DNA of 64,000 nucleotides from the NCBI RefSeq assembly GCF_000422905.1, contig NZ_AUGY01000008.1:62001-126000 (forward strand), given 5' to 3'. This DNA comes from Paenibacillus alginolyticus DSM 5050 = NBRC 15375. GTDB taxonomy: Bacteria; Bacillota; Bacilli; Paenibacillales; NBRC-103111. The translations under genes and the position numbers were made by a program. The notes beneath the pieces are model-generated. The model saw nothing but the letters and a program-made list of their open reading frames with translations. It had not been told where the DNA came from and searched no databases. The first letter of the stretch is position 1; the number at the start of each line of letters is the position of its first letter. This document shows positions 35,601 to 43,853 of the stretch, in pieces.

Positions 35601-38600
35601 GTTGGTTCCATTCCATTTTTTGATGGGTCGAACACTAGGATAGATGGAGGGTTGGGAAATACGTACGATTCTGTTCAACAAAAGTATATCCCTATTAAGC
35701 CTACACCTGATAATCCAGGAAAGTTTCTAGCATATGACGCTAAAGGCGGAGCTTATTCGGTAGATTTCAAATCCGGTTATTATAATGATAATGATTATAG
35801 TGAGACATGGACTATTTATCGTAAAACGGCAGATGGCACAATATCTTGGAAACGTTCTGGTCAGTACATCTATGACGGCTGTTCTGGCGACTGTTCGTCC
35901 AGTGAAAGTGGAACAAGATCACCTCATGCTAACCTGAAACTAAACAATGACGGAACTAAGGTTTCGCTTGGAGGTAACTACTCATGGCAATGTTGGTGTG
36001 TAGTGACTACATGGCTTGACGTAGAGACTGGTTTAGAAGTGCCTGCGAATACGGTAACTCCTGCACCTACTCTAACGGGTATCTATGAGGACTCAGAAGT
36101 ATTTCTGTATCGAGAACAACCAATGAATCTAACTACGGATACATATAGTTCTGGGAGTTCGGGTTCTAGCAGTAACCGAGCAGGCACGGTTAGTGAATAT
36201 TTTGTTTCTTATAATAAACAAACAGGTGCTACTAAGAAGATAGAAATATTCAAAGATATCTACTTCAATAATCGTTCCAGGACTACAGATGGCAGCGTAA
36301 TTCGAGGTGATGGTTCAGATAGCGATAGTTCAACTGTAATTGATGTGAACTATTCTGTTTCGGCTGATGGTTATGTCTATATTGTTGACGGTATGAACAA
36401 AATCGTAGTTGCTGATAAGTTCGCAAATCAACTCGCTTCATATACAACAAAAGGAATTAGACCAACTAATACCTTCACTCACGAGCAAACTCTTCAAGAG
36501 AGGTTTAGATATACAGTATCTTCGGCAGGATTAAGTGCAGATGGAGAGTTTCAAGTCGTTCTTCAAGAAGAGCATTATAAATTGAGAAGATGGAACTTCC
36601 AATGGACGTCTTGTGGTTCTTGTAGTGTCGGCAGCTATGTTTCTCACTATGATGAAGATGATAGTCAATCTGAACGTAAATTTTACTATTTTAAGATAAA
36701 AGGTGGAACCACTAGTCCTTCTAGTTACGCTTTAGCGGAAATTGGTCAAACCATGAAGAAGGATACGAGTATTGCAGACGCTGATTACGTGTTCGATTTC
36801 TTACAATCTAGTGTGAATACGAATGTGAATGCTCCTTCGGGTTTAATCTTCAGAGCAACTAATAACAATACGATGTATCGATTAGAGTTTACAACGAACA
36901 AAATAAGCTTATCGAAGCTCGATGGTGGTATACGTACCGAGTTACGGTCTACTCCAGTCTGGTTATCTACGACATCTTTTAACAACATAAAGGTTAGTGT
37001 TAGAGGTGGAAAAATAAAAGTGCGGATGGGTACAGTTCCTATAATGGAAGTAACCGATCTTGCGCTTACTGAAGGTACTTATGGGTTTTTCATAGGCGGG
37101 TATGGTTCTCATTTCCGTAACTTCTATGTTAAAGTGCCGATTGTAGATAACAACAAAATTAGCGATACCGGCATTGCGGGAGAAGAACTGACTTACTCTA
37201 CGGAGTTTGTGGATCCTGAAAGTGATGATCATTTGATTAGTAAGGATAAGTGGAAGTACGAGCATACGAACTCTACGAAATTTTTAGATTCGGGGGATGG
37301 TAAAAGTGGACTTTCAGCTTACAATAATCAAACATTTAATGGAGATCCGATAAAAATACTAGATAAGGTAGGGGTTTATAAAATAACCTTTATTGGTGCA
37401 GATGATCCTACGCCTGCTGGCTATAAATATCCGAACCCTGCCTTTGCAGAGTACCTCTCTGAATCTGATCCTTACTCTAGAAATGTATTGATTCATCGTA
37501 GACCTATAGGGGTTTTGAATGTAAATCAAGATATTTATTATAACGTAACTTATGATGATCAGAGCTATGACCCGGACCGTTGGTTAAACGACTGGACTTA
37601 CTCTACGGAACCAACTGGCATTGATTATCCGGCTTCGCGAGGAATTATTGAACGCAGATACGAGTACATAAAACCAGATGGTACAACCGTAAATGGAAAA
37701 TTAACGAGAGTAAAAGAAATGGGTGCTTATACGTTTAGGGTAGCTGTTAAAGATGAATACGGTGCGTGGTCTGATTGGGCAGAGGCTATATTGTGGCTAG
37801 ACGCACCACCTGCGAATCATGCGCCTTTCGTTGATATCACGAGCCATACGAGTACGGATATGAATAATCCGTCTGGATCAGCAGGGAATAATCCTTTATT
37901 TACTTGGAATGCGGTAGATTACGATGCGGATAGCCGAATTGTACGCTCAGAAATTGATGTGCAACAATACTATTATAATTATTATAATAATCCGCAATGG
38001 CAATGGTTTAGTATGAATAACCCTAATCTTGCAAAAGTCTCTAATGTACTCAGTGATGGTCATACAGTTTCATTAAGCTATAACTATCCAATGACTGTAT
38101 ACTCCAATCTAACTTACAGAGTTAGAATTAGGGTACAGGATGAACAAGGAGAATGGTCTGGATGGTCGGAAAGGTATTTTGCATTAGGATTCCCTCCCAC
38201 GGCTACTTTGACTTTCCCCAACGGAACCCAAGCCAATCCTACACCTATTTCTGACGGAGTTTTGAAACCTTCTTGGAATCAGAATGATCCAGATGTTCCT
38301 ACGGAGTATCGTAGTTTCCAATACCGTATTCTAGATGCTAATGGAACTCAAGTTCAGTATAACCAATATGGGTACGTGTACGATGCTCAAAGATATGGTA
38401 GTTTTGCGCACTTTTGCAGCTATGATAGCGAAAATAGCTCTTGGAACAACTGTGAATATTACACAATTTCCAATACTTGGAATACTCATCCTACAGAGTG
38501 GTTTGGTCTTTCGTTAATCCAAGGTCAAAACGGCCCCTTCCAAGTTCAAGTTAGAGTACATGATGGAAGATACTGGTCGGCGTGGTCTAATTCCGGTTGG

Positions 38601-39620
38601 TTTACGACGAATAGACCTCCAGTAGCCAACATGACGATTCCAAGTGGGACGCAAGCTGCGCCTACCATTTTCTCCGAGCTGCGCCCTACTTTTGAGTGGA
38701 GCCAAACCGATCCTGATCCGGGAACAACTTTCACTTATTTCCAAATGCAAATTACCAATGAGGCTAACAATGTATTGTTGCTGGATTCAGGGCAGTTCTA
38801 CCAAGGGACGGTTTCTAACGTGGGGAGTTGGATGGTTAATCAGGAACTTCCAGCTGGTCAAAAACTCCGCGTCAGAGTGAGAGTATTTGATGGGGTTACA
38901 TGGTCCGATTATTCAGCACAAACATGGTTGTATATCAATCGAGCACCTGTAGCCGAATTTGACTGGACTCCAAAGCCGGTTTGGGAGGGAGACGTTGTGA
39001 CAAGCATGAATGCCTCTTTCGATCCGGATGGTGATGTTCTAACCTATGCGTGGAAATTAGAACAGCCAAACGGCGTTACTTCCACTTTTTCCACTAAGGA
39101 TATTTCGCATCGCTTCCTAGTTCCTGGTATGTATAAGGTGTCGTTAACCGTATCAGATGGACGTCTTTCTAATACCGTAGTTAAAATGATTTCGGCGATG
39201 CCCTTGACGATTCATTCGGATGTCACTTATACAGACAACTGGCTGATTTTGCATGAAAAGAGCGGTCATCAAACGGTATCGGCACCTAAGGACTTTTACT
39301 CTGGGGAAATTTTCATAGTTTCTAGCAAAAGTTCACCTGCTCCTGTAGACGAAGTGACAGCTTGGATCGATACGACAGGGTTAAATGGGCATGCACTTTA
39401 TGTGTCTGAGCGTTTAGTTGCAGCAGGAGGGGATGCGACCTCTTTTAGCGGAGAACTATTTGATGCGAAATTCCAGTCATTTGTGGAGGGCTTGCCTAAA
39501 GGACTGCAAACCATTCATTTTCAAATTCGTTACCGCAACGGTATTGTGAAAACGGAGGACATTTCTGTCCAAATCATTGGCAATGTCAATAAATCAGTTG
39601 GAGTTCATAGGGTTCAATAA
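32649..39620 (+). CDS. Giant secreted multidomain protein, 2323 residues
   Basis: Not matched to a named family as a whole. It starts at TTG behind TAGGGGG, which includes the preceding stop codon. A signal peptide (about 1-30) is followed by an unassigned N-terminal region, a CARDB-like domain (about 344-450; ADLAYISIDAG, DDIPEASSSNN), Ig/PKD-like domains (about 570-870), a central beta-rich region with cysteine clusters (CSGDCSS, QCWC, SCGSC), a concanavalin/LamG-like domain (about 1365-1497), and two or three FN3-like repeats, each with VRVRVxDGxxWSxWS and SGTQAxPT motifs (about 1715-2095). A PKD-like domain (about 2100-2185; SFDPDGDVLTYAWKLE) and an unassigned tail follow. No sortase motif or SLH domain is present; the SLH neighbour may anchor it. 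A carbohydrate-binding, adhesive or matrix role is inference. Confidence 0.8.
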   Translation: MRKFLHRAMLFLLLMELLLPFINPEGASAASSIKLYYNFELGYYTTSPVASQYSSSQTKTFTKDISSLVDGTITGVTLSNQGGSGGTASFTDTSVTITSLSGGNTTVYGKSVTKPMHQIYRQPNSKIWEHKGSKTVPAEFDGAGGSPSPYPGNIPLYGRLRYLTTSFNYSDVNSFGPDLRYSYDSPLYYKDGQTAINGHVASGDLVKDYPKEGAAVTTAYEVERAQKWFLVETSANLSGTGADITDPDKLEQSSIEIYSAEKPNDDYGAVPLSVGKGTNAGQGMIRTMMMLDGEVPSDQIRERLDSDGSGGLSRDYTMFAIGLWKGTTYKYQMSIDVTYTPPIKADLAYISIDAGACVPQNTSVNITIKFKNIGVAIPSGDSFSVTLAADGTVFKTFIYSSGLGAGQMITESVPYTFSSMKSITMNLDSNDDIPEASSSNNVLSQFITPQASCTPNGGNFSGTTSADKPSIPWKDSNLIKADWTIPSGCTPVQGRFILSQTTGAYIQYGWSSLNSTSVSDMSIFAYGMMGFTGYPGNITSGEVVIEYKLEDSCGGTSYFYEGKFTVGPKPPNRPPQFEIGWFADADYYSRTPISDSIVGDKLNVRLLPEIAPNHYDPDDDIVTFEWLFPSSSSNWIKSFPSMGYLKGEDKLTWLTASTAGDHTITARMCDDKGACTQKDATISIMRPEPLPCINVPNRVVQNRPLAANAINGACSKPAKNRTITEYFWTNNLPIYPNVGIETVTLEVKDNYGVRSLPENKAIKNINVVEDKPPVAVINLPIFAVRGNVLFRDLSYSPDGDVIVETSITYVYDSNDDGIFNDHMPLNIPISVGSSAILTALKVGKYKLTVKTKEDWGLTNTRSYVVDIKNDSPEVSFSVTSANPEPPLFHTTSENEMLMAYGDQWQGSSLTNPNLNKVRDIGFTYNTATNGLTSHYGKQPFNGPATGLTITPEQYQKTTYSAWHTFPIPQLFNTQFLGNRYGVGSVGSIPFFDGSNTRIDGGLGNTYDSVQQKYIPIKPTPDNPGKFLAYDAKGGAYSVDFKSGYYNDNDYSETWTIYRKTADGTISWKRSGQYIYDGCSGDCSSSESGTRSPHANLKLNNDGTKVSLGGNYSWQCWCVVTTWLDVETGLEVPANTVTPAPTLTGIYEDSEVFLYREQPMNLTTDTYSSGSSGSSSNRAGTVSEYFVSYNKQTGATKKIEIFKDIYFNNRSRTTDGSVIRGDGSDSDSSTVIDVNYSVSADGYVYIVDGMNKIVVADKFANQLASYTTKGIRPTNTFTHEQTLQERFRYTVSSAGLSADGEFQVVLQEEHYKLRRWNFQWTSCGSCSVGSYVSHYDEDDSQSERKFYYFKIKGGTTSPSSYALAEIGQTMKKDTSIADADYVFDFLQSSVNTNVNAPSGLIFRATNNNTMYRLEFTTNKISLSKLDGGIRTELRSTPVWLSTTSFNNIKVSVRGGKIKVRMGTVPIMEVTDLALTEGTYGFFIGGYGSHFRNFYVKVPIVDNNKISDTGIAGEELTYSTEFVDPESDDHLISKDKWKYEHTNSTKFLDSGDGKSGLSAYNNQTFNGDPIKILDKVGVYKITFIGADDPTPAGYKYPNPAFAEYLSESDPYSRNVLIHRRPIGVLNVNQDIYYNVTYDDQSYDPDRWLNDWTYSTEPTGIDYPASRGIIERRYEYIKPDGTTVNGKLTRVKEMGAYTFRVAVKDEYGAWSDWAEAILWLDAPPANHAPFVDITSHTSTDMNNPSGSAGNNPLFTWNAVDYDADSRIVRSEIDVQQYYYNYYNNPQWQWFSMNNPNLAKVSNVLSDGHTVSLSYNYPMTVYSNLTYRVRIRVQDEQGEWSGWSERYFALGFPPTATLTFPNGTQANPTPISDGVLKPSWNQNDPDVPTEYRSFQYRILDANGTQVQYNQYGYVYDAQRYGSFAHFCSYDSENSSWNNCEYYTISNTWNTHPTEWFGLSLIQGQNGPFQVQVRVHDGRYWSAWSNSGWFTTNRPPVANMTIPSGTQAAPTIFSELRPTFEWSQTDPDPGTTFTYFQMQITNEANNVLLLDSGQFYQGTVSNVGSWMVNQELPAGQKLRVRVRVFDGVTWSDYSAQTWLYINRAPVAEFDWTPKPVWEGDVVTSMNASFDPDGDVLTYAWKLEQPNGVTSTFSTKDISHRFLVPGMYKVSLTVSDGRLSNTVVKMISAMPLTIHSDVTYTDNWLILHEKSGHQTVSAPKDFYSGEIFIVSSKSSPAPVDEVTAWIDTTGLNGHALYVSERLVAAGGDATSFSGELFDAKFQSFVEGLPKGLQTIHFQIRYRNGIVKTEDISVQIIGNVNKSVGVHRVQ

Positions 39621-39625
39621 TTGGA

Positions 39626-39656
39626 GGCAGTTATCTTCGGATAGCTGTCTTTTTTA
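39626..39656 (+). terminator. Terminator of the surface operon
   Basis: Ten-bp stem GGCAGTTATC / GATAGCTGTC closed by a stable TTCG tetraloop and followed by seven T. Confidence 0.92.
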
Positions 39657-39684
39657 TGTAAATTCGATGAATCCCATGTCTTCC

Positions 39685-39695
39685 TATGGTACAAT
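39685..39695 (+). promoter_or_regulatory. Candidate extended -10 promoter of the HAD gene
   Basis: TATGGTACAAT, an extended -10 about 40 bases upstream of the TTG start; -35 is not evident. Confidence 0.5.
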
Positions 39696-39735
39696 AGGTC
39701 GATAAAAAGGCGAAGCATAGGGGAGAGAGAAAATC

Positions 39736-40533
39736 TTGAGATATCGATTAATTGCACTTGATGTAGACGGAACTCTTTTAAATGATGAGCATGAATTATC
39801 AGAACGCACGATTGAAACGATTCAGGAGGTACATGATCAAGGGTGTCATATTGTGCTATGCACCGGAAGAGCCCCAGCAAGCACGCTGCCAATTTTACAA
39901 CAGCTTGGGCTTGAAGGAACGATGATTACGCATAATGGCGCGGCAACAGTTCACGCGGATGAACGGGGTCAGACGTTGATCAATGAGTTTGCTTTTACAC
40001 TTCCTGAAATTGAGCCTATGTTGGATTATGTACGGAGAGAAGGCATTCATTTCGATGTATGCACCTCTTTTAACATGTATATTGAACGGATTAGTGAGTA
40101 CGAAAAACAGATGTATCAAAAGTATCTGATTAGCCCCAAACTTGTGACTAATGTATCAGAGCTTGGGCTGCCATTAGTGAAATTTACACTTTTTAGCCAA
40201 ACTGAGCTGGACCGCGTTCAAAAGGAATGGGAAGAACAGAAGCTGTACGGTCAAATGAGGATGATTCGCAGTGGCGACCTCTTCATTGATGTGATGAGTG
40301 CAAAGGCCAATAAAGGCAACGCCTTGAAAGCTTTGGCTGCTTCATTAGAGATTGATTCTAGTGAGATCATGGCTATCGGCAACTACTATAATGATCTGGA
40401 AATGATGGAATTTGCAGGACTCGGAATCGCTGTGGAGAATTCGCCAGATGGTGTGAAAGAAGCAGCGGATGCGGTAACTTCCTCTAATAATGACGAGGGT
40501 GTACGTGAAGCTATCTTGAAATACTGTTTATAA
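39736..40533 (+). CDS. Cof-type HAD-superfamily phosphatase
   Basis: Probably dephosphorylates a sugar phosphate or similar small metabolite in the cytoplasm. The 265-residue protein starts at TTG behind GGGGAGAGA. HAD motif I is LIALDVDGTLL (D9, D11), motif II is CTGRAPAST, the motif III lysine is in SAKANKGNALK, and motif IV reads IGNYYNDLEMM, with asparagine where many Cof enzymes have the first aspartate. The C2-type cap (about 85-190) lies between motifs II and III. It has its own candidate promoter and terminators, so it is not part of the flanking surface genes. Confidence 0.9.
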   Translation: MRYRLIALDVDGTLLNDEHELSERTIETIQEVHDQGCHIVLCTGRAPASTLPILQQLGLEGTMITHNGAATVHADERGQTLINEFAFTLPEIEPMLDYVRREGIHFDVCTSFNMYIERISEYEKQMYQKYLISPKLVTNVSELGLPLVKFTLFSQTELDRVQKEWEEQKLYGQMRMIRSGDLFIDVMSAKANKGNALKALAASLEIDSSEIMAIGNYYNDLEMMEFAGLGIAVENSPDGVKEAADAVTSSNNDEGVREAILKYCL

Positions 40534-40545
40534 TCTAAAATTTCG

Positions 40546-40573
40546 AAAAAATCCTCGGTTTTTGAGGATTTTT
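40546..40573 (+). terminator. Terminator after HAD gene
   Basis: AAAATCCTC / GAGGATTTT stem with a seven-base loop and T-rich 3' arm. Confidence 0.8.
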
Positions 40574-40605
40574 GTCGTTTTAGGAGGTTCTTCCAAATTA
40601 TGACG

Positions 40606-40616
40606 TATGGTAGAAT
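40606..40616 (+). promoter_or_regulatory. Candidate extended -10 promoter of Ig-like surface gene
   Basis: TATGGTAGAAT, about 40 bases upstream of the ATG; third copy of the TATGGTANAAT pattern in the window. Confidence 0.5.
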
Positions 40617-40654
40617 GAGAGAAAGAAAATTGATAACGGTGGTGTAGAGGGAAG

Positions 40655-42292
40655 ATGGAGAAGAAACGATTGACCGAGAAAAAACGATATACAAAGAAAG
40701 AAAAGGTAATTGCAACAGTAGTGTCTACTGCCATTGCGACTATTCCCTTTTTTATTGGGATGCCGACTTATGAGGTTGCTGCTAATGGTTCAGAAGCCCC
40801 AACACAAACACCAATACCCACACAAACCCCGATACCAGTCCATGTACAAGATTTAGTGATACCGCAAAATGGAAGTTCCAGCATCATTAATCTAAGAACT
40901 CTTTATAACTTATCTAAGTATTCAACTTTTTCAGTTACAAATGGTACAAATCCTTCTGCTTCGATTGAGACCAATTTTTTAGAAAAAGGGTTCTTGAAAG
41001 TAAAAGGAGGAGTAGAAACAGGAAAGGCTAGTTTCACGGTTACAATCGAAGATGATGGAGTCATGTCCCAAGATTTGATTAACGTAGCCGTTGTTCCTGC
41101 GGAATCTACTGGAAAAATAAATATTGGCAATTTAGTAACTTATATGACTGGTCATTCAGAGGATTTCACAACTGCAGCTCACATAAAACAATTGTTAACT
41201 GGCATTTCCCCGAGTGTCTTAGATGAAAACTCCGTAGAAGGTGCGACTAATCTTCTAATAAAGCCATTTTCAAACTTTACGCTGAATAAAAATTCGGAGT
41301 TTTCCATTAATAGCGTTATTGATGTGTATGAATATTTTAAACAGCGTCATGTAGAGGATAGATTGACCTTTTATGTATTTTCTTCGAATCCGAACATTGT
41401 AGATATTTATAATGATGGAGGCTGGTATGTACGTACATCTACTCTAGCGGGTGATGCAGATATAACGGTAGTGGCCGTTAACGATTCTGGGGATATGGGC
41501 TATGATACGTTTCGTGCAACCGTATTAGCTGAAAATCAACCACCGGTTATCGGTAAGAGCGTTTATAATAAATACCATATTTCTCCTGGTGGATTTTATG
41601 TACTAGATTTGAATCAATATTTCACTGATTCTTTGGGGGAACATTTAAATTTTGAAGTGATTGGGACATCAGTATCTGCGATTTCAGGATCAAAGCTATA
41701 TTTAAGTTCAGGAATGACCGATATTGTTGGCGTAAAAGCAACTGATACGGCTAATCACGTGGTTTCACAACAATTTACAGTAATTGGCTCTACTTATAAT
41801 CCATTTAGTGTGCATGAGCTTTTTGTAGGCAGCACTTTGGAGTTAAATCTTACAAACGCTTTTGAAACAACGGCACCTTTAAATTATTCCTTCGATTTCG
41901 TTGATGGAGTTGATAATAACACTGTTACGGTATCGAAAGAAGTTTACAATTCTCAGAACTATCTTAAGCTTTCTAACATAGTGAACTATCCTTCTTCATC
42001 ATCCAATCTTAAAATAAATGCGGTTAATCCTACTACAAATGAAGTTTTTATAAACGATTTGTTTATGTACCAAACATTCTTTGGAGGCAGTTTTGATATC
42101 GAATCCATATTCCCTAAAGAGAATGGGAAGGAGCAATACATTCAAGTATTCTCCAGTAACCCCGATATGCCTATAATGAAAGATGGAACTTACTACTATA
42201 TTAACAGTTCAGGAACTACAACGATAACTGTTGATGTTGATCATGGCAAGAAAATTTTAACAATTCCTTACACCAGACCAATGATTCCTTAA
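40655..42292 (+). CDS. Secreted Ig-like/cadherin-like surface protein
   Basis: A 545-residue exported protein. The N-terminus is very basic (KKRLTEKKRYTKKEK) followed by a hydrophobic core (about 18-37) and a TQTPIPTQTPIP linker, consistent with export. The rest is beta-rich: a first domain with VIPQNGSSSIINLRTLYNLS, a middle domain, and NQPPVIGKSVYNKY beginning a cadherin-like repeat in which DLNQYFTDSLGEHLNFEV follows the familiar pattern of putative-Ig tandem domains. No cell-wall anchor motif is visible at the C-terminus. The TPR-glycosyltransferase gene follows after 14 bases, so this protein could be its substrate. Function unknown. Confidence 0.7.
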   Translation: MEKKRLTEKKRYTKKEKVIATVVSTAIATIPFFIGMPTYEVAANGSEAPTQTPIPTQTPIPVHVQDLVIPQNGSSSIINLRTLYNLSKYSTFSVTNGTNPSASIETNFLEKGFLKVKGGVETGKASFTVTIEDDGVMSQDLINVAVVPAESTGKINIGNLVTYMTGHSEDFTTAAHIKQLLTGISPSVLDENSVEGATNLLIKPFSNFTLNKNSEFSINSVIDVYEYFKQRHVEDRLTFYVFSSNPNIVDIYNDGGWYVRTSTLAGDADITVVAVNDSGDMGYDTFRATVLAENQPPVIGKSVYNKYHISPGGFYVLDLNQYFTDSLGEHLNFEVIGTSVSAISGSKLYLSSGMTDIVGVKATDTANHVVSQQFTVIGSTYNPFSVHELFVGSTLELNLTNAFETTAPLNYSFDFVDGVDNNTVTVSKEVYNSQNYLKLSNIVNYPSSSSNLKINAVNPTTNEVFINDLFMYQTFFGGSFDIESIFPKENGKEQYIQVFSSNPDMPIMKDGTYYYINSSGTTTITVDVDHGKKILTIPYTRPMIP

Positions 42293-42306
42293 AAAGCAGG
42301 TGACCC

Positions 42307-43737
42307 ATGCAATCGACCTACGCGCCAATCATCGAACTTTTACAGCAGCAAAGATACAAGGAAGCGGAGGTTGTGGCGAAGGATCTAATCCGGAGTAATA
42401 CATTAGAAGGACAGGCTTGGGTTTTCTTGGGAGAGGCTCTGTTGCATCAAGGCTATGGTCTAACGGCCAAGCGGGTATTCAATCGTGCATGGCTCCTCGA
42501 TCCAGAGGCTGCATGGGTTAAATCGGTTTATGAGGCTTTGGAGCAAACACCAGATGGTGATGAACGGGTTGATATCGTAGGGCTTCTTCATGTACCGAGG
42601 GTTACGGTTGCCGCAGCAATTTTAGCCCGAAACGAAGAGCAACGAATTGAAAAGTGCATAACTGCTCTTTATGAGGCTGTGGATGAAATTATTCTAGTCG
42701 ATTCATCGACTGACCGTACACGAGAGATAGCGTCCAAATTCAGCAAAGTGAAGGTGGTATCCATTGAGTGGAGGGACCATTTTGCCGCTGCACGCAATGA
42801 GGGCTTGAACCATATTCAAAGTGATTGGGTACTTTGGGTGGATACAGATGAGCTTTTACTCGAAGAGGATGTTTGTGGAGTACGAGAATTAGCGGGTATT
42901 TTCCATCACCACCCCATACCGCCAGTTCTACATATTTGGCATCTCAATCAGATTCGCGGCGAAGTTCATCATGACTTTTCTCAGACACGGATGTTTCCAA
43001 TGAAGCGAGGACTGCAGTTCTGGGGAAGAATTCATGAACAAATGAGCAGTTCCTTAGGTATGTACGACGAGGAAACTTATCGTCGTGCCGTTCGAATTCG
43101 ATTTCTCCATGATGGGTACGACCCGTCTGTGATTAAGAAAAAAAATAAACTAGAGCGCAATTTACGCTCACTTAAGATGATGATTGAAGAAGATCCGAAC
43201 GATCCTGGCAACTGGCTTTTTTTTGGTCGGGAGTCTTTATTAGTAGGGCAGGAAGAGCAAGCGTTTGAAGCGTTACTTGAAGCAGAGCGGATTGGCTTGC
43301 AAACTCCGCGCTTTGGTAGAATGCTGGATGTTTATAAACTTCTGACGCAATATTATATGAGCCGTAAGGATTGGAAACAGGCAGAAACAACTTGTCTTAA
43401 AGCTTTAGAACATAACAACCAATTTCCCGATGCCCATTTCCTTCTTGCCCAAATACGAATGAAGCAAGCAGATGAGTTATATCTGCAAGCGGATTTTCAT
43501 CTCAAAAAAGCGAAGACGTCCATCAAGGAGTACAGAGGATCAGTCTCGGCTGATTATCAAATAGGGCAATGGAAAGCAGATTTGGCCGTAGCCGATCTAG
43601 CTTTAAGAGCCGGCAAATTGGCAGAAGCTCGCCATATCTATCAAGTTCATGCAAAGCGCTACCCGAACATCGAAAGCTTGTCCCAACGACTGGATATGAT
43701 TGAAAAACAGAAACAGCTATTGAATAGACCCATGTAA
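42307..43737 (+). CDS. Family 2 glycosyltransferase fused to TPR repeats
   Basis: Predicted to transfer a sugar from a nucleotide-sugar donor to a protein or glycan. In the 476-residue cytoplasmic protein, TPR-like helices at 1-80 (YKEAEVVAKDLI, FLGEALLHQGY) precede a GT-A domain (about 97-280) with ILARNEEQRIEKCI, VDSSTDRT and the metal-binding DTDE in WVLWVDTDELL. More TPR repeats follow to the end. Glycosyltransferases with TPR arrays often modify proteins, and the gene is 14 bases after a surface-protein gene, so surface protein glycosylation is the best inference. AGGTGACCC precedes the ATG. Confidence 0.85.
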   Translation: MQSTYAPIIELLQQQRYKEAEVVAKDLIRSNTLEGQAWVFLGEALLHQGYGLTAKRVFNRAWLLDPEAAWVKSVYEALEQTPDGDERVDIVGLLHVPRVTVAAAILARNEEQRIEKCITALYEAVDEIILVDSSTDRTREIASKFSKVKVVSIEWRDHFAAARNEGLNHIQSDWVLWVDTDELLLEEDVCGVRELAGIFHHHPIPPVLHIWHLNQIRGEVHHDFSQTRMFPMKRGLQFWGRIHEQMSSSLGMYDEETYRRAVRIRFLHDGYDPSVIKKKNKLERNLRSLKMMIEEDPNDPGNWLFFGRESLLVGQEEQAFEALLEAERIGLQTPRFGRMLDVYKLLTQYYMSRKDWKQAETTCLKALEHNNQFPDAHFLLAQIRMKQADELYLQADFHLKKAKTSIKEYRGSVSADYQIGQWKADLAVADLALRAGKLAEARHIYQVHAKRYPNIESLSQRLDMIEKQKQLLNRPM

Positions 43738-43767
43738 CGGAGGCGTCCCTTTAAGCCTCCGTTTTTT
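43737..43767 (+). terminator. Terminator after glycosyltransferase gene
   Basis: ACGGAGGC / GCCTCCGT stem beginning at the last base of the stop codon, followed by T6. Confidence 0.92.
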
Positions 43768-43853
43768 CGTTTATCCTAAATACTCATATTTTGGACGATG
43801 TTGGGACAATCTACAGAAGAATCATAAGATCTGTAGAGGAGGCGAGTAAAGTC

